Below, piece by piece: positions 41,384-50,109 of a DNA stretch of 64,000 nt. The notes under the pieces are model-generated. The model was not told where the DNA came from. It ran no database searches and was given only the letters and a program-made list of their open reading frames with translations. A program made the position numbers and the translations under genes. This DNA is from an uncultured Clostridia bacterium. Lineage in GTDB: Bacteria; Bacillota; Clostridia; Lachnospirales; Lachnospiraceae. Each line of letters begins with the position of its first letter. The first letter of the stretch is position 1. The stretch lies in contig CALBKM010000025.1 of assembly GCA_937895705.1 (NCBI GenBank), forward strand, positions 23,185 through 87,184, in the 5' to 3' direction.

Positions 41384-43127
41384 TTGCGGCACCTCCTTCC
41401 ATATACGCACCGGACTTCATTTGGGAATCATAGATGTCACGGTATGTCTCACTGCACTTTAATAACTCATCATGGGTTCCGCAGTGTAAAATCGTTCCGT
41501 CTTCCAATACCGCAATACGGTCTGCCTGCTTTACGCTGGCAATACGCTGCGCTATCATAATAATCGTGGTATCATCGAGCTTCTCCTTTAACGCGCGCTG
41601 AAGCTTTCCTTCCGTTACAAGGTCAAGTGCGGATGTGGAATCATCCAGAATCAGCACCTCCGGCTTACGAAGCATGGCTCTCGCAATGGAAACACGCTGT
41701 TTCTGACCACCGGAAAGGGATGCACCTTTTTCCGCAATAAACGTATCGTACTGCTCGTTGAATCCTTCGATAAAATCTGCCGCCTGGGCAATGGTTGCCG
41801 CTTCCTTAATTTCCTCCATGGAAGCCTCCGGATTACCCCAACGGATATTATTGGCTACCGTATCAGAGAAAAGTTCGCTCTTCTGCATAACATAGCCGAT
41901 TTTCTCACGGAGCGCAGTCAAGTCATATTCTTTTACATCCACACCGTCAAAGAGAACCGTTCCTTCCGTCGCATCGTAGAAACGCGGCAGAAGATTTACA
42001 AGAGATGTCTTACCGCAACCGGTAGCACCGATAATGGCAAGGGTCTCTCCCTGATTGATTTTTAAATTGATATCCCGAAGAACCGGTTCTCCCTGAGTTC
42101 CCGGATAACGGAAGGACACATTCTTAAACTCGATAGTCGCCTTACCGTTTCCTTCCGTTACGTTACCGCCTTCAATGACCGGATCCGCTTCGATTACTTC
42201 GTTAATACGTCCTGCGGAAGCCATGGCACGGGATACGGACTGGAACATCATGGATACCATCATGACGGACATCAAAATCTGAGTCACGTAGGAAATCGCC
42301 GCCATAATGGAACCGGTAGACATTCCCGCATTCTCGATATGTATCTGGAAACCGCCGATATAAATAATGGCGATAACCGCAAAGTTCATTACCAGAGTAA
42401 TCACCGGACCGAACAGCGCCATAATTTTTAATACTTTGAAATTTGTTCCCCGAAGTTCATCGTTTACACCTTCAAAACGCTTGATTTCGTAGTCTTCCTG
42501 ACCGTAGGCCTTCACCACTCTGGCACCGCCCACATTTTCCTGTACCACGGAATTTACCTTATCCAGCTTCTTCTGTACAACGGAAAATAGAGGTGTCGCC
42601 TTCATAAGAATAAACGTAACCATAATAATCATCACCGGAAGGGCACAAGCCAGAACCACGCCGAAACTTAAATCCAGTGTCAGCATCATAAGTGCACCGC
42701 CGATAAAAAACATAGGTGCACGGACGCACATACGGAGCAGCATTTCCACAAACTCCACCACCATTGCGATGTCGTTGGTCATACGGGTCACCAAAGAACC
42801 GGTGGTAAAATCATCGGTCTGCTCGATGGAAAGAGACATCACCTTCTTATAGGCATGTACTCGTAAATCCTTACCGAAACTCTGCGCCGCTCTTGCTGCC
42901 GTATAAGCACAACAGACGCCGAAAAATCCGCCGATAAGTACAATAACCAGCATCAGAATGCCGGTTCGGATGACATATCCCATGTCACCGTTTTCAAGCC
43001 CTTTATCCACAATACCGGACATCAGCTTCGGCTGCATTAAATCCGCAAACACTTCTCCCATCATCATCAGAGGGGAAATGACCGCAAACATCCAGTACGG
43101 TTTCAGAAACCGAAACATTTTCTTCAT
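41376..43127 (-). CDS. ABC exporter half-transporter (permease-ATPase fusion), first subunit
   Basis: 583 residues from ATG 43127; the AAGGAGG lies between it and an upstream in-frame ATG at 43148, so the inner start is right. Six membrane helices are followed by an ATPase domain: Walker A GATGCGKTSL, signature ASLSGGQKQRV and a Walker B that reads VLILDDST. The catalytic Glu is therefore Asp, so this half is probably the degenerate site of a heterodimer. It overlaps the second subunit gene by 8 bases (ATGAGTAA). Confidence 0.95.
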   Translation of the reverse strand: MKKMFRFLKPYWMFAVISPLMMMGEVFADLMQPKLMSGIVDKGLENGDMGYVIRTGILMLVIVLIGGFFGVCCAYTAARAAQSFGKDLRVHAYKKVMSLSIEQTDDFTTGSLVTRMTNDIAMVVEFVEMLLRMCVRAPMFFIGGALMMLTLDLSFGVVLACALPVMIIMVTFILMKATPLFSVVQKKLDKVNSVVQENVGGARVVKAYGQEDYEIKRFEGVNDELRGTNFKVLKIMALFGPVITLVMNFAVIAIIYIGGFQIHIENAGMSTGSIMAAISYVTQILMSVMMVSMMFQSVSRAMASAGRINEVIEADPVIEGGNVTEGNGKATIEFKNVSFRYPGTQGEPVLRDINLKINQGETLAIIGATGCGKTSLVNLLPRFYDATEGTVLFDGVDVKEYDLTALREKIGYVMQKSELFSDTVANNIRWGNPEASMEEIKEAATIAQAADFIEGFNEQYDTFIAEKGASLSGGQKQRVSIARAMLRKPEVLILDDSTSALDLVTEGKLQRALKEKLDDTTIIMIAQRIASVKQADRIAVLEDGTILHCGTHDELLKCSETYRDIYDSQMKSGAYMEGGAANE

Positions 43128-43235
43128 TCTGCATTCCTCCTTATTCATTAATTAGAATTATAACTCACTCAAAAAAATAAGTCAAGAACAGCTTCTGACT
43201 ATTCTGTGACTTATTTGTGAACATATTTAAAATTA

Positions 43236-43577
43236 CTAAAAATTCCTTCCGTTCCAGCCCCAGTCATTCACACCGTGATATGTCACATACACTGCATTTC
43301 CCGGGATTCCCAGCTCCTTCTCATACAACGCACAAATCTTTTCCGTCAGGCTCTCGTATACACCGCGGGAAGCAGCGCCGAACAGGCTTACCGAAACATA
43401 GGCACCCTTCTCTAACTTCTTTCCTCCCATATACAGGTCGTAGTTATCCTCAAATCCTACCATCAGAAAACTCTCCGGCTTTCCGATAACGGACATCAGC
43501 TTTCCGAACTCTTCTTTTAACACATCCTTCTTTTCCTGCGATACGGTCACGGTAATTTTAGAATCAATAAACGGCAT
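43236..43577 (-). CDS. MIF/tautomerase superfamily protein
   Basis: 113 residues, the size of macrophage migration inhibitory factor homologues (about 115). Met1 is followed by Pro2, the catalytic base after Met removal. VSVSLFGAASRGVYESLTEKI and GNAVYVTYHGVNDWGWNGRNF are typical, the end being the conserved tautomerase C-terminus. It may be a phenylpyruvate-like tautomerase; the physiological role in bacteria is unclear. AAAGGAGC precedes ATG 43577. It is monocistronic. Confidence 0.92.
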   Translation of the reverse strand: MPFIDSKITVTVSQEKKDVLKEEFGKLMSVIGKPESFLMVGFEDNYDLYMGGKKLEKGAYVSVSLFGAASRGVYESLTEKICALYEKELGIPGNAVYVTYHGVNDWGWNGRNF

Positions 43578-43631
43578 ATCGAATGCTCCTTTCCGTACTT
43601 TTTACTTTGAAACCATTATATCAAAGAGCTT

Positions 43632-45533
43632 TTATTTCTTCATAGCTTTCTTGCGATTCTTCTCTACGTACATTTTCTTGTCAGCCACGCCGATACATTC
43701 ATCAAGACTGCTGTACGGATCCAGTCGAACCAGGTCGAAGCCGAAGCTGACAGATAATTTGGCCCTTCCCTCATGCTCCGCATTATACTCATCGATCGCC
43801 TTTTGGGCTCTGTTCCAATAACTCTCCGCTTCCTGCTCGGAAAACGCTGTTCCCATAACAACGAACTCGTCGCCGCCGTACCGGACCACATAGGAATCCT
43901 GGGTTTCTTCCTGCAGAATTCGACCGGTATCCCGGATAATACGATCGCCCTCTTCGTGTCCGTACACATCGTTAATCGTCTTCAAACCGTCGATATCCGC
44001 AAAGGACAAGAACAAATATAACTGTTTGTCGATACATTTTTCTTTTACAATTGCAAAATAACGTTGCATACCGAATCGGTTATATACACCGGTCAACGGA
44101 TCACGAATATTCGCATCGTCAAGTTTTACCATGGCATTAATCAGCATGGTATGCTTTCGCATATTCTCCACGGAACTTCCGATACTGTTCAGCCACATAA
44201 TGTACAACGGATTTGCAATCGGAAATGTACTGTCCGCAAATACCATATAACCGTAATTACGGTCCAGATAATGCAACGGAGAAAAAATGTAAAGCTTGGC
44301 ATCCCCACTGTCATCAAACAAAGCATCCAGGCCGTACTTGGAAGAAAACGGCTCCTTTTCAAAGAAAGCTCCGTCTTTGTACGCAATAATCGGACCCGCA
44401 TCTTCTGTATAAGCCAACCATTCCTCTGAACTTCTGGTCTCCTGCTCCACCGTAGCATTCCGAAATACATTTTCGATAAATCCCTTGTTTACACAACAGT
44501 AAAACTCTCCCGGATTAATCTGTGTTATAAAATACTGCACCACATTCTTCCAGCTGTCAAATCCCACTGTCTCGATAATATTTTTTTCAAAATTGATAAG
44601 ATGATGTATCATTACCCGGCGCACAGAATCAGCTGCTTTTCCGACCTTGGAAATACGGTTTACATCCTCTTGCGTCTCGACGGAACTGTCCTTCAGAATC
44701 ACCTCGTCCTTAATACTGTAATCCGACTCGACAGGCTCTCCCGCAATCATCTTTAACAACGCCGTACAAGCCGTATCTCCCACCTCATAAGAATTCATCT
44801 TCACCGAAATAATCTCCGGGTACTGGAGACGACATTCAAAGGTATAGTCATAACCGGTTATCAGTACATCCTCCGGTATACGATAGCCCTTCTTTGACAA
44901 AACATCATATACCGCAATGGCCATGGTATCATTGGAACACACAATTACTTCCGGGAACGGAAGGGAAGACTCCAGCACCTCTTTTGCGGCTTTCTCTCCG
45001 CCGATTACATAAAAATCACCCTGTGTAATGCGTTCCGGTTCCACCGGGATACGATTTTCCTTTAATACATCCAAATATGCTTTATAGCGAGCTTCCGCAT
45101 CCACATTGCCTTCGATACCTCTTACAAAGTGAAGTCTTCTCAGTCCCCTCTCTTTTACCAGATACTCCATAAGGCGACGCATTCCGGCATAATTATCCGA
45201 CCATACTGCCGGTGCATTTTTATATCTGCAGCCAATGGTCACAATCGGACAGGTCACCTTCTCTAACATCTGCTCGAGCAACTCTTTGTTCTGCTTCAAA
45301 TGAAATACATCCGCAGACAAAATAATGCCGTCGAACAAATTAAAATCCGGCAACATTGCAATATTCATCTCTCCGAGATTATGACTTCCTTTTTCGTAAA
45401 TCCCCGTAAACCATACAAACACAGCTACATTACAACCGTTGGACTTTGCACACAGCTCGATTCCTTTTAAAACCCCGGCCTGATTGTCCGTATCCAGCGC
45501 TGTCATTATGACTGCGATATTTTTACGTTTCAT
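43632..45533 (-). CDS. LacI-type sugar-sensor domain fused to GGDEF diguanylate cyclase
   Basis: 633 residues, cytoplasmic. Residues 1-280 form a periplasmic-binding-protein fold of the LacI/GalR type (IAVIMTALDTDNQAGVLKGI, VICSNDTMAIAVYDVLSKKG, PEDVLITGYD) but without the DNA-binding HTH. A middle region of about 180 residues has no domain I recognise. The GGDEF domain begins at DPLTGVYNRFGMQ, with the active-site RYGGDEFVVMG near 552-559. No RxxD inhibitory site precedes it. It should make cyclic-di-GMP in response to a small ligand, possibly a sugar. Confidence 0.93.
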   Translation of the reverse strand: MKRKNIAVIMTALDTDNQAGVLKGIELCAKSNGCNVAVFVWFTGIYEKGSHNLGEMNIAMLPDFNLFDGIILSADVFHLKQNKELLEQMLEKVTCPIVTIGCRYKNAPAVWSDNYAGMRRLMEYLVKERGLRRLHFVRGIEGNVDAEARYKAYLDVLKENRIPVEPERITQGDFYVIGGEKAAKEVLESSLPFPEVIVCSNDTMAIAVYDVLSKKGYRIPEDVLITGYDYTFECRLQYPEIISVKMNSYEVGDTACTALLKMIAGEPVESDYSIKDEVILKDSSVETQEDVNRISKVGKAADSVRRVMIHHLINFEKNIIETVGFDSWKNVVQYFITQINPGEFYCCVNKGFIENVFRNATVEQETRSSEEWLAYTEDAGPIIAYKDGAFFEKEPFSSKYGLDALFDDSGDAKLYIFSPLHYLDRNYGYMVFADSTFPIANPLYIMWLNSIGSSVENMRKHTMLINAMVKLDDANIRDPLTGVYNRFGMQRYFAIVKEKCIDKQLYLFLSFADIDGLKTINDVYGHEEGDRIIRDTGRILQEETQDSYVVRYGGDEFVVMGTAFSEQEAESYWNRAQKAIDEYNAEHEGRAKLSVSFGFDLVRLDPYSSLDECIGVADKKMYVEKNRKKAMKK

Positions 45534-45633
45534 CTGCTTCCTCCTACGTTCCTGTATCTTCTCGCTTCTTGCCCGTTTCCGTTATTTTTGCCCCTACTTC
45601 CAGTGTATCATAACATAATCTTTTTTGCCACAT

Positions 45634-45667
45634 AAAAAAAACGGAAAATCAAAAAATCTTCCGTTTT
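45634..45667 (-). terminator. Terminator of the DUF4153-like gene
   Basis: 9-bp stem AAAACGGAA/TTCCGTTTT with a 12-base loop (TTTT-rich), followed by eight T on the minus strand. Confidence 0.85.
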
Positions 45668-45677
45668 TCTTATTTAC

Positions 45678-47192
45678 TTATTTACTTCTGCCGATTACTC
45701 TCGGAATGCTGAAATACGCCAGGTCATTTTTCCGTTCACTCTTTCGCTCCATCGCTCTGTAACACTGCTTTGCTTCCTCCGCCACCTCGCTGTCATCCGA
45801 CTCTGTGAGGCTATCCACATGCACCAATGCTGCGTCTCCCAACCGTTCCAGTACACTAAAATCCACGTGCTCCAATTTGCCGGTCTCATAGGCGTTCACA
45901 TTATATTTCGCTATCATACCGTCCACATTGGAAAAGCACAACACCGCAAACAAAAAGGTAAAACTCACAAAGGCTGCTTTACAAAACCGCAATTTTGTAA
46001 ACTGAGCCACAATAATCAGCACGAAAAACACGGCCAGTACAAGCATAAACCAGGAGGTATAAATTCGAAGCGGCGTCATCCCCATTTCCTTAATATACAG
46101 CACCATCTTGCTGAGCGCCGATACAATTAAAAGAATCGTAAATCCGGACAACAGCGTACAATACACCTTCATCGCCACAGAGGATGTTCCGTCCTCTTTC
46201 CGCTTCAAAAACAAATTCATACATGCAATCACACATAAATTCAAAACAGCCACTGCACATAGTTCAAAAAATCCCTTTCTGGCATAAGAAGCGTAACTGT
46301 AGTCCCCCGGAAGATTCCCGCCGAAGGCTGCGGTAAAATAATTAAACTGTACCGCAATATACATAACATAAAACACACAAATCGGTGTCACCGTGGTGTA
46401 TCCGATAATTGCCGGAAGCACCCGTCCGCCTTTCATATTAATCAAAGGCTTCTCCCACCGATTCCGGATCGCCGCAAATCCTCCGAACAAATACATCCAT
46501 ACCGGAATCGCCAGGATGAGTTCCCACACATACCGGAATTCAAATGTCGGAATCATATCAAACACCTTATCCAACCAATTCTCAAACATGGTATCACTGC
46601 ATACTAATAAAAACAATACTACGCAAGACAACGGAACGGAACACAAAAGCCCCAGAAACACATAAAACAGAGTCTTACAACTCTTCGGGTTCTTAAACAG
46701 CTTCTTCATCGCCGCCGGTCCTTCACCGAATCTCAGAAAAGACCGTACACAGAGCCCCTCCAGTAAATCCGATACAAAATGGTCGCCGAATAATTCCGCA
46801 CCGCTAAGTGTAATTCCCAAATATGCCAACAGAAAAAAAGTAAAGGTTGCCGCCAATGTATTAATCAGACTGTTGGTACAAAACAACGGCACGAAACAAA
46901 ACGCTTCCGCCACACAAAACACCGTCCGCTGCGCCTTCGTTACGTGAAAGCCCTTTGTTCTCACATAAACAGCTCCCAATACTCCCGTAAGAAGCCAGAA
47001 AAAGCCTCCCCATAATCCTCCGGCATACCCGGTCACAAAATGAGTAAACACAAAGCTCAATGCAAAACAAATTACACTAAGCACCGCTTCCTTCGTGGTG
47101 AACTCTCTTTTTTTCCCGCTGCCTTCCTTCGTTTTCTTTTCTGCTTCCACAATAGACATAGTCCCCTGTTCCGTCATTACTTGTCCGTCCAT
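45678..47192 (-). CDS. DUF4153/DUF4173-like membrane protein
   Basis: 504 residues with about eleven membrane helices after a 35-residue charged N-terminus. The patterns YASYARKGFFELCAVAVLNL and MGMTPLRIYTSWFMLVLAVF are typical of the DUF4153/DUF4173 group. The C-terminal about 70 residues are soluble. No function is established. It follows an XRE regulator by two bases and a DUF2975 protein, the common trio in clostridia. AGGAGG precedes ATG 47192. Confidence 0.85.
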   Translation of the reverse strand: MDGQVMTEQGTMSIVEAEKKTKEGSGKKREFTTKEAVLSVICFALSFVFTHFVTGYAGGLWGGFFWLLTGVLGAVYVRTKGFHVTKAQRTVFCVAEAFCFVPLFCTNSLINTLAATFTFFLLAYLGITLSGAELFGDHFVSDLLEGLCVRSFLRFGEGPAAMKKLFKNPKSCKTLFYVFLGLLCSVPLSCVVLFLLVCSDTMFENWLDKVFDMIPTFEFRYVWELILAIPVWMYLFGGFAAIRNRWEKPLINMKGGRVLPAIIGYTTVTPICVFYVMYIAVQFNYFTAAFGGNLPGDYSYASYARKGFFELCAVAVLNLCVIACMNLFLKRKEDGTSSVAMKVYCTLLSGFTILLIVSALSKMVLYIKEMGMTPLRIYTSWFMLVLAVFFVLIIVAQFTKLRFCKAAFVSFTFLFAVLCFSNVDGMIAKYNVNAYETGKLEHVDFSVLERLGDAALVHVDSLTESDDSEVAEEAKQCYRAMERKSERKNDLAYFSIPRVIGRSK

Positions 47193-47194
47193 TT

Positions 47195-47428
47195 CTACTC
47201 CTCCTGTTCTTCCGCACCCGGTCTTGTGGGGTCATACTCTAAAATATCTCCCGGCTGGCACTCCAGCACTTCACATATTTTCTCCAATGTGGAAAACCGC
47301 ACCGCTTTCGCCTTTCCGGTTTTTAACACCGACAAATTCGCAGGGGTAATCCCGATTTTCTCCGACAACTCATTGGACGAAATCTTCCTCTTGGCCATCA
47401 TAACATCCAGATTAATTACAATTCTCAT
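47195..47428 (-). CDS. XRE/Cro-type small transcriptional regulator
   Basis: 77 residues from ATG 47428. It is one HTH domain (SNELSEKIGITPANLSVLKTGKAKAVRFSTLEKI) with the ending CEVLECQPGDILEY that is typical of the small Cro/C1 regulators next to DUF2975 genes. It lies in an operon between DUF2975 and DUF4153 and presumably represses its own operon, perhaps at the palindrome at 47971-47987. Confidence 0.93.
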   Translation of the reverse strand: MRIVINLDVMMAKRKISSNELSEKIGITPANLSVLKTGKAKAVRFSTLEKICEVLECQPGDILEYDPTRPGAEEQEE

Positions 47429-47439
47429 ACCGCACCTCA

Positions 47440-47892
47440 CTAAATTGTAAAATCATTCTCTTCTCTGATTCTGACTGCCTGCTCAAATACATTTTTTACC
47501 ACTCGTAAAATCAATCCCATAAATCCGCAGGCAATCATTATCGCCACCGCAAACGGCTTTAACAGTGCCAAATATGCAAACACCGCCACTTCGGCAAAGC
47601 AACAATACGAAATAACCCGAAGCATAGCTACATTCTGTGTGATAAACGGTTGTTCCTTCCGAATGTTACGAAGCAATACATCCAGACAAACAAGCGCAAT
47701 CACCGCAAACGGCACCGCACAGTACAGAGTAATCAGAACCGGAAGATACACACTTTCCTGACCGCTCGCTATCACCAGACTGTCATAGCGTTTTACCAAA
47801 AAAGGAGCTATCACACAACACACAACCACCAGTCCATACACTACCTTTACCAAAACCGAAGTCAAAATCACCGACTTATCTTTTCCGCTCAT
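47440..47892 (-). CDS. DUF2975 family membrane protein
   Basis: 150 residues with four hydrophobic helices, at about 10-30, 48-68, 88-108 and 112-130. The DUF2975 pattern LLRNIRKEQPFITQNVAMLRVISYCCF is clear. The neighbouring XRE gene is the standard partner. Function is unknown; such pairs may form one-component signalling units. GGAGG precedes ATG 47892. Confidence 0.88.
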   Translation of the reverse strand: MSGKDKSVILTSVLVKVVYGLVVVCCVIAPFLVKRYDSLVIASGQESVYLPVLITLYCAVPFAVIALVCLDVLLRNIRKEQPFITQNVAMLRVISYCCFAEVAVFAYLALLKPFAVAIMIACGFMGLILRVVKNVFEQAVRIREENDFTI

Positions 47893-47934
47893 ACATAACC
47901 TCCGTTAAAATTTTCCAGTCGTTCTTTTGACACA

Positions 47935-47987
47935 ATCATACCACTGCAATTATTCTTTGTCAATAGCTTTTTATCGTTTTTCGATAA
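47935..47987 (-). promoter_or_regulatory. Promoter of the DUF2975-XRE-DUF4153 operon with upstream palindrome
   Basis: TTGACA (47958-47963) and TATGAT (47935-47940), 17-base spacer, minus strand. TTATCG-TTTTT-CGATAA at 47971-47987 is an inverted repeat just upstream of the -35. Confidence 0.75.
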
Positions 47988-48022
47988 TTATTTTCCTTTT
48001 TTCAGATATCTGTTTCCTTTCC

Positions 48023-48194
48023 GCTCAGTCGTGGGCGCGTTCGCTTTTTTCTTTCTCGTGTAGGCCGTGCTACGCACTTGCCCACGCACTTCGCGGCTCA
48101 AGCCGCTCAGTCGTGGGCGCGTTCGCATAATCAGAGATTTCGGAAGCAAGCTTCCAAAATCTCTTCTATGCTCACTTTGCCTACACGCAAAAAG
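48023..48194. repeat. GC-rich palindromic intergenic element
   Basis: Two identical 24-bp copies (starting CCGCTCAG, ending GTTCGC) at 48023-48046 and 48103-48126. A 9-bp outer inverted repeat CGTGTAGGC/GCCTACACG (48057-48065/48179-48187) encloses two inner hairpins: GCCCACG...GCGGC-TTGA-GCCGC...CGTGGGC, and GAGATTT-GGAAGC/GCTTCC-AAATCTC with one mismatch. No ORF fits. The right arm recurs exactly at 4219-4239. It looks like a non-autonomous, dispersed repeat, not an RNA gene, though a folded transcript is possible. Upstream (47988-48022) nothing else is seen. Confidence 0.7.
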
Positions 48195-48222
48195 CTCCCG
48201 ACAGTTTACCCGTCGGGAGCTT
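48188..48222 (-). terminator. Terminator of the flagellin gene
   Basis: Perfect 11-bp stem AAGCTCCCGAC/GTCGGGAGCTT with a 9-base loop, followed by TTTTTGCG on the minus strand. Confidence 0.88.
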
Positions 48223-48241
48223 ACATCCTTTTTATATTCTG

Positions 48242-48994
48242 TTATCCGAGCAGCTTCAATACACCGGCATGATTATTCATCTGCGCCTTCATGGCAAAGA
48301 TACGATATTGAGACAAAATATCATCACGGTTCTTATCAATCACTGCCTTGCCGTAATCCGTATCACGGATACGACTGTTGGCAGCCATAAGATTCAGTCC
48401 CGCATTCTCGTTATAGTTGATTGTGTGGTTCAACGCATTGGTCTTAGCACCCAAACGGCTTCTTGCCTTACTGACCGCTTTTATAGCGTTATCGATATTA
48501 TCCAAAGAAAACTCTCCCATCACACTAAAATCCGCAATCCCCAAAGACTCCAGTGTGGAATTGTCCATCTGAATGGAAAGTCCGCTACCGGACGGATTGG
48601 TTGCCAAAGAAAGACTTGCCATACTACCGTCCAAAAGCTTCATGGTATTAAAGTTTGTATTCTTCGCCGCGTCCTGAACAGAAGCCTTCAGGCCGTCAAT
48701 TTCCATCTGAATCAGTTCCTTGTCGGAAGCGGAATAAATACCGTTCCCGGCCTGTACCGCAAGCTCACGGATTCTCTGCAGGGAATCCTGCATCGTAGAA
48801 AGAGACCCATCTGCCACATTCATCAGATTGATGCCGTCTGCCGCATTGTTGGTACCGACCGCATAACCGTTCGTCTGTGCCAAGAGCTTCTCGCTGATTG
48901 CAAGCCCCGCCGCATCATCCGTAGCACTGTTAATCCGCTTACCGCTGACCAAAGAAGTAAACAATCTCTGAGACTGAATTGCCGATACACTCAT
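48242..48994 (-). CDS. Flagellin-like protein (short, orphan)
   Basis: 250 residues, on the short side for flagellin. The N-terminal D0/D1 region (LVSGKRINSATDDAAGLAISEK and NNAADGINLMNVADGSLSTM) is standard. A short central D2-type part follows, and the C-terminal coiled coil (KARSRLGAKTNALNHTINYNENAGLNL...) ends with GVLKLLG. It starts MSVSAIQSQRLF instead of the usual MxIxHN, and the C-terminus FAMKAQMNNHAGVL is atypical. No flagellar gene is adjacent. It may be a minor filament or surface-exported flagellin. The promoter is sigma-A-like. Confidence 0.9.
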   Translation of the reverse strand: MSVSAIQSQRLFTSLVSGKRINSATDDAAGLAISEKLLAQTNGYAVGTNNAADGINLMNVADGSLSTMQDSLQRIRELAVQAGNGIYSASDKELIQMEIDGLKASVQDAAKNTNFNTMKLLDGSMASLSLATNPSGSGLSIQMDNSTLESLGIADFSVMGEFSLDNIDNAIKAVSKARSRLGAKTNALNHTINYNENAGLNLMAANSRIRDTDYGKAVIDKNRDDILSQYRIFAMKAQMNNHAGVLKLLG

Positions 48995-49046
48995 GGAAAC
49001 TCCTCCTTTCCGTAATCTTCCCGAAGAATAACCTTTCTTTACTTAT

Positions 49047-49076
49047 AGTATACCACATAATTAAGATATTTGTCAA
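49047..49076 (-). promoter_or_regulatory. Sigma-A-like promoter of the flagellin gene
   Basis: TTGACA (49071-49076) and TATACT (49047-49052), 18-base spacer. No SigD (GCCGATAT) element was seen, which is unusual for flagellin. Confidence 0.65.
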
Positions 49077-49101
49077 ATTTTAACGCATGAAAGTCCATTT
49101 C

Positions 49102-50067
49102 TTATTCCGACTCCCGGCAAATCAGTTTTTCTACCTCTTCCTTTTCCGGCATCACCGCAAGGGCACCCTTTCTCGTGGTCACAATGGCCGCTGCCGCATT
49201 GGCAAAGGTAAGCATCTCCTTAAGTTCCGCCGCATCATACGGACGAAATCCCTTCTTCAGAATATAGTGTAGCACACAGGCACAAAACGTATCCCCTGCT
49301 CCCGTGGTCTCTATCGTATTTACCTTGAATCCCGGCACCTCCGCAAAGGCCGCATCGGACAACGCCAGACTTCCGTTCTTTCCCAAAGATACCAAAATCA
49401 ACGGGATATTGTATTCCGCCTTTAAAACTTCCGCTGCCTTTTTATAATCCTTCTCCCCGGTCAACCACCGGATTTCGTTATCGGAGATTTTTAAAACATC
49501 ACACTGCCGAAGTCCGTAAAGCGTCCGTTCCTTTGCTGTTTTCAGACTGTCCCACAGCGGTTCCCGCAGGTTCGGATCAAACGAAATCAGCGCGCCTTCG
49601 CTCTTTGCCAGGGCCACAGACTCCTCCGTTGCCTTACGACAGCCGTCCGCAGTCATGGAGAGTGTGCCGAAATGAAAAATGCGACAGTCCGATACCAACT
49701 CCTTCTTCACATCCTCAGGTGCCAGCATCATATCCGCCCCCGGATTACGATAAAAAGAAAACTCCCTGTCTCCGTCCGTCAATGTATGTACAAACGCCAG
49801 CGTCGTATTCACGGCCTTATCTTCCACCAGACCGCTCGCATCAATTCCCACATCGGTTACCGCCTGTCTCAGGCGCTTTCCGAACATGTCCGCTCCGACT
49901 TTTCCGATAAAGGCGGTACGATGACCGAGCTTACCCAGCATGGCAAGTACATTGCAGGGTGCTCCGCCCGGATTTGCCTCAAGTATGGGATTTCCCTGGG
50001 GACTGATTCCGTTTTCCGTAAAATCAATTAATAATTCTCCCAAAGCAGTGACATCTATCTTCTTCAT
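49102..50067 (-). CDS. scrK: PfkB-family carbohydrate kinase (fructokinase)
   Basis: 321 residues, cytoplasmic. The PfkB N-terminal signature NPGGAPCNVLAMLGKLG and the C-terminal TIETTGAGDTFCACVLHY, with the catalytic Asp in GAGD, are clear. The details (ALGELLIDFTENG start, FYRNPGADMMLAPEDV) match bacterial fructokinases, which phosphorylate fructose to fructose-6-phosphate. No sucrose-uptake genes are adjacent, and ribokinase-type substrates remain possible. Confidence 0.9.
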   Translation of the reverse strand: MKKIDVTALGELLIDFTENGISPQGNPILEANPGGAPCNVLAMLGKLGHRTAFIGKVGADMFGKRLRQAVTDVGIDASGLVEDKAVNTTLAFVHTLTDGDREFSFYRNPGADMMLAPEDVKKELVSDCRIFHFGTLSMTADGCRKATEESVALAKSEGALISFDPNLREPLWDSLKTAKERTLYGLRQCDVLKISDNEIRWLTGEKDYKKAAEVLKAEYNIPLILVSLGKNGSLALSDAAFAEVPGFKVNTIETTGAGDTFCACVLHYILKKGFRPYDAAELKEMLTFANAAAAIVTTRKGALAVMPEKEEVEKLICRESE

Positions 50068-50109
50068 AGGATTCCCTCCTTCCGTCTTCTGTTATCAGTA
50101 TACCAATCA

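Noticed and set aside
41376..43127. Broken ABC transporter because the catalytic Glu is Asp (LILDDST)
   Set aside because: Heterodimeric exporters normally have one degenerate site; all other motifs are intact.
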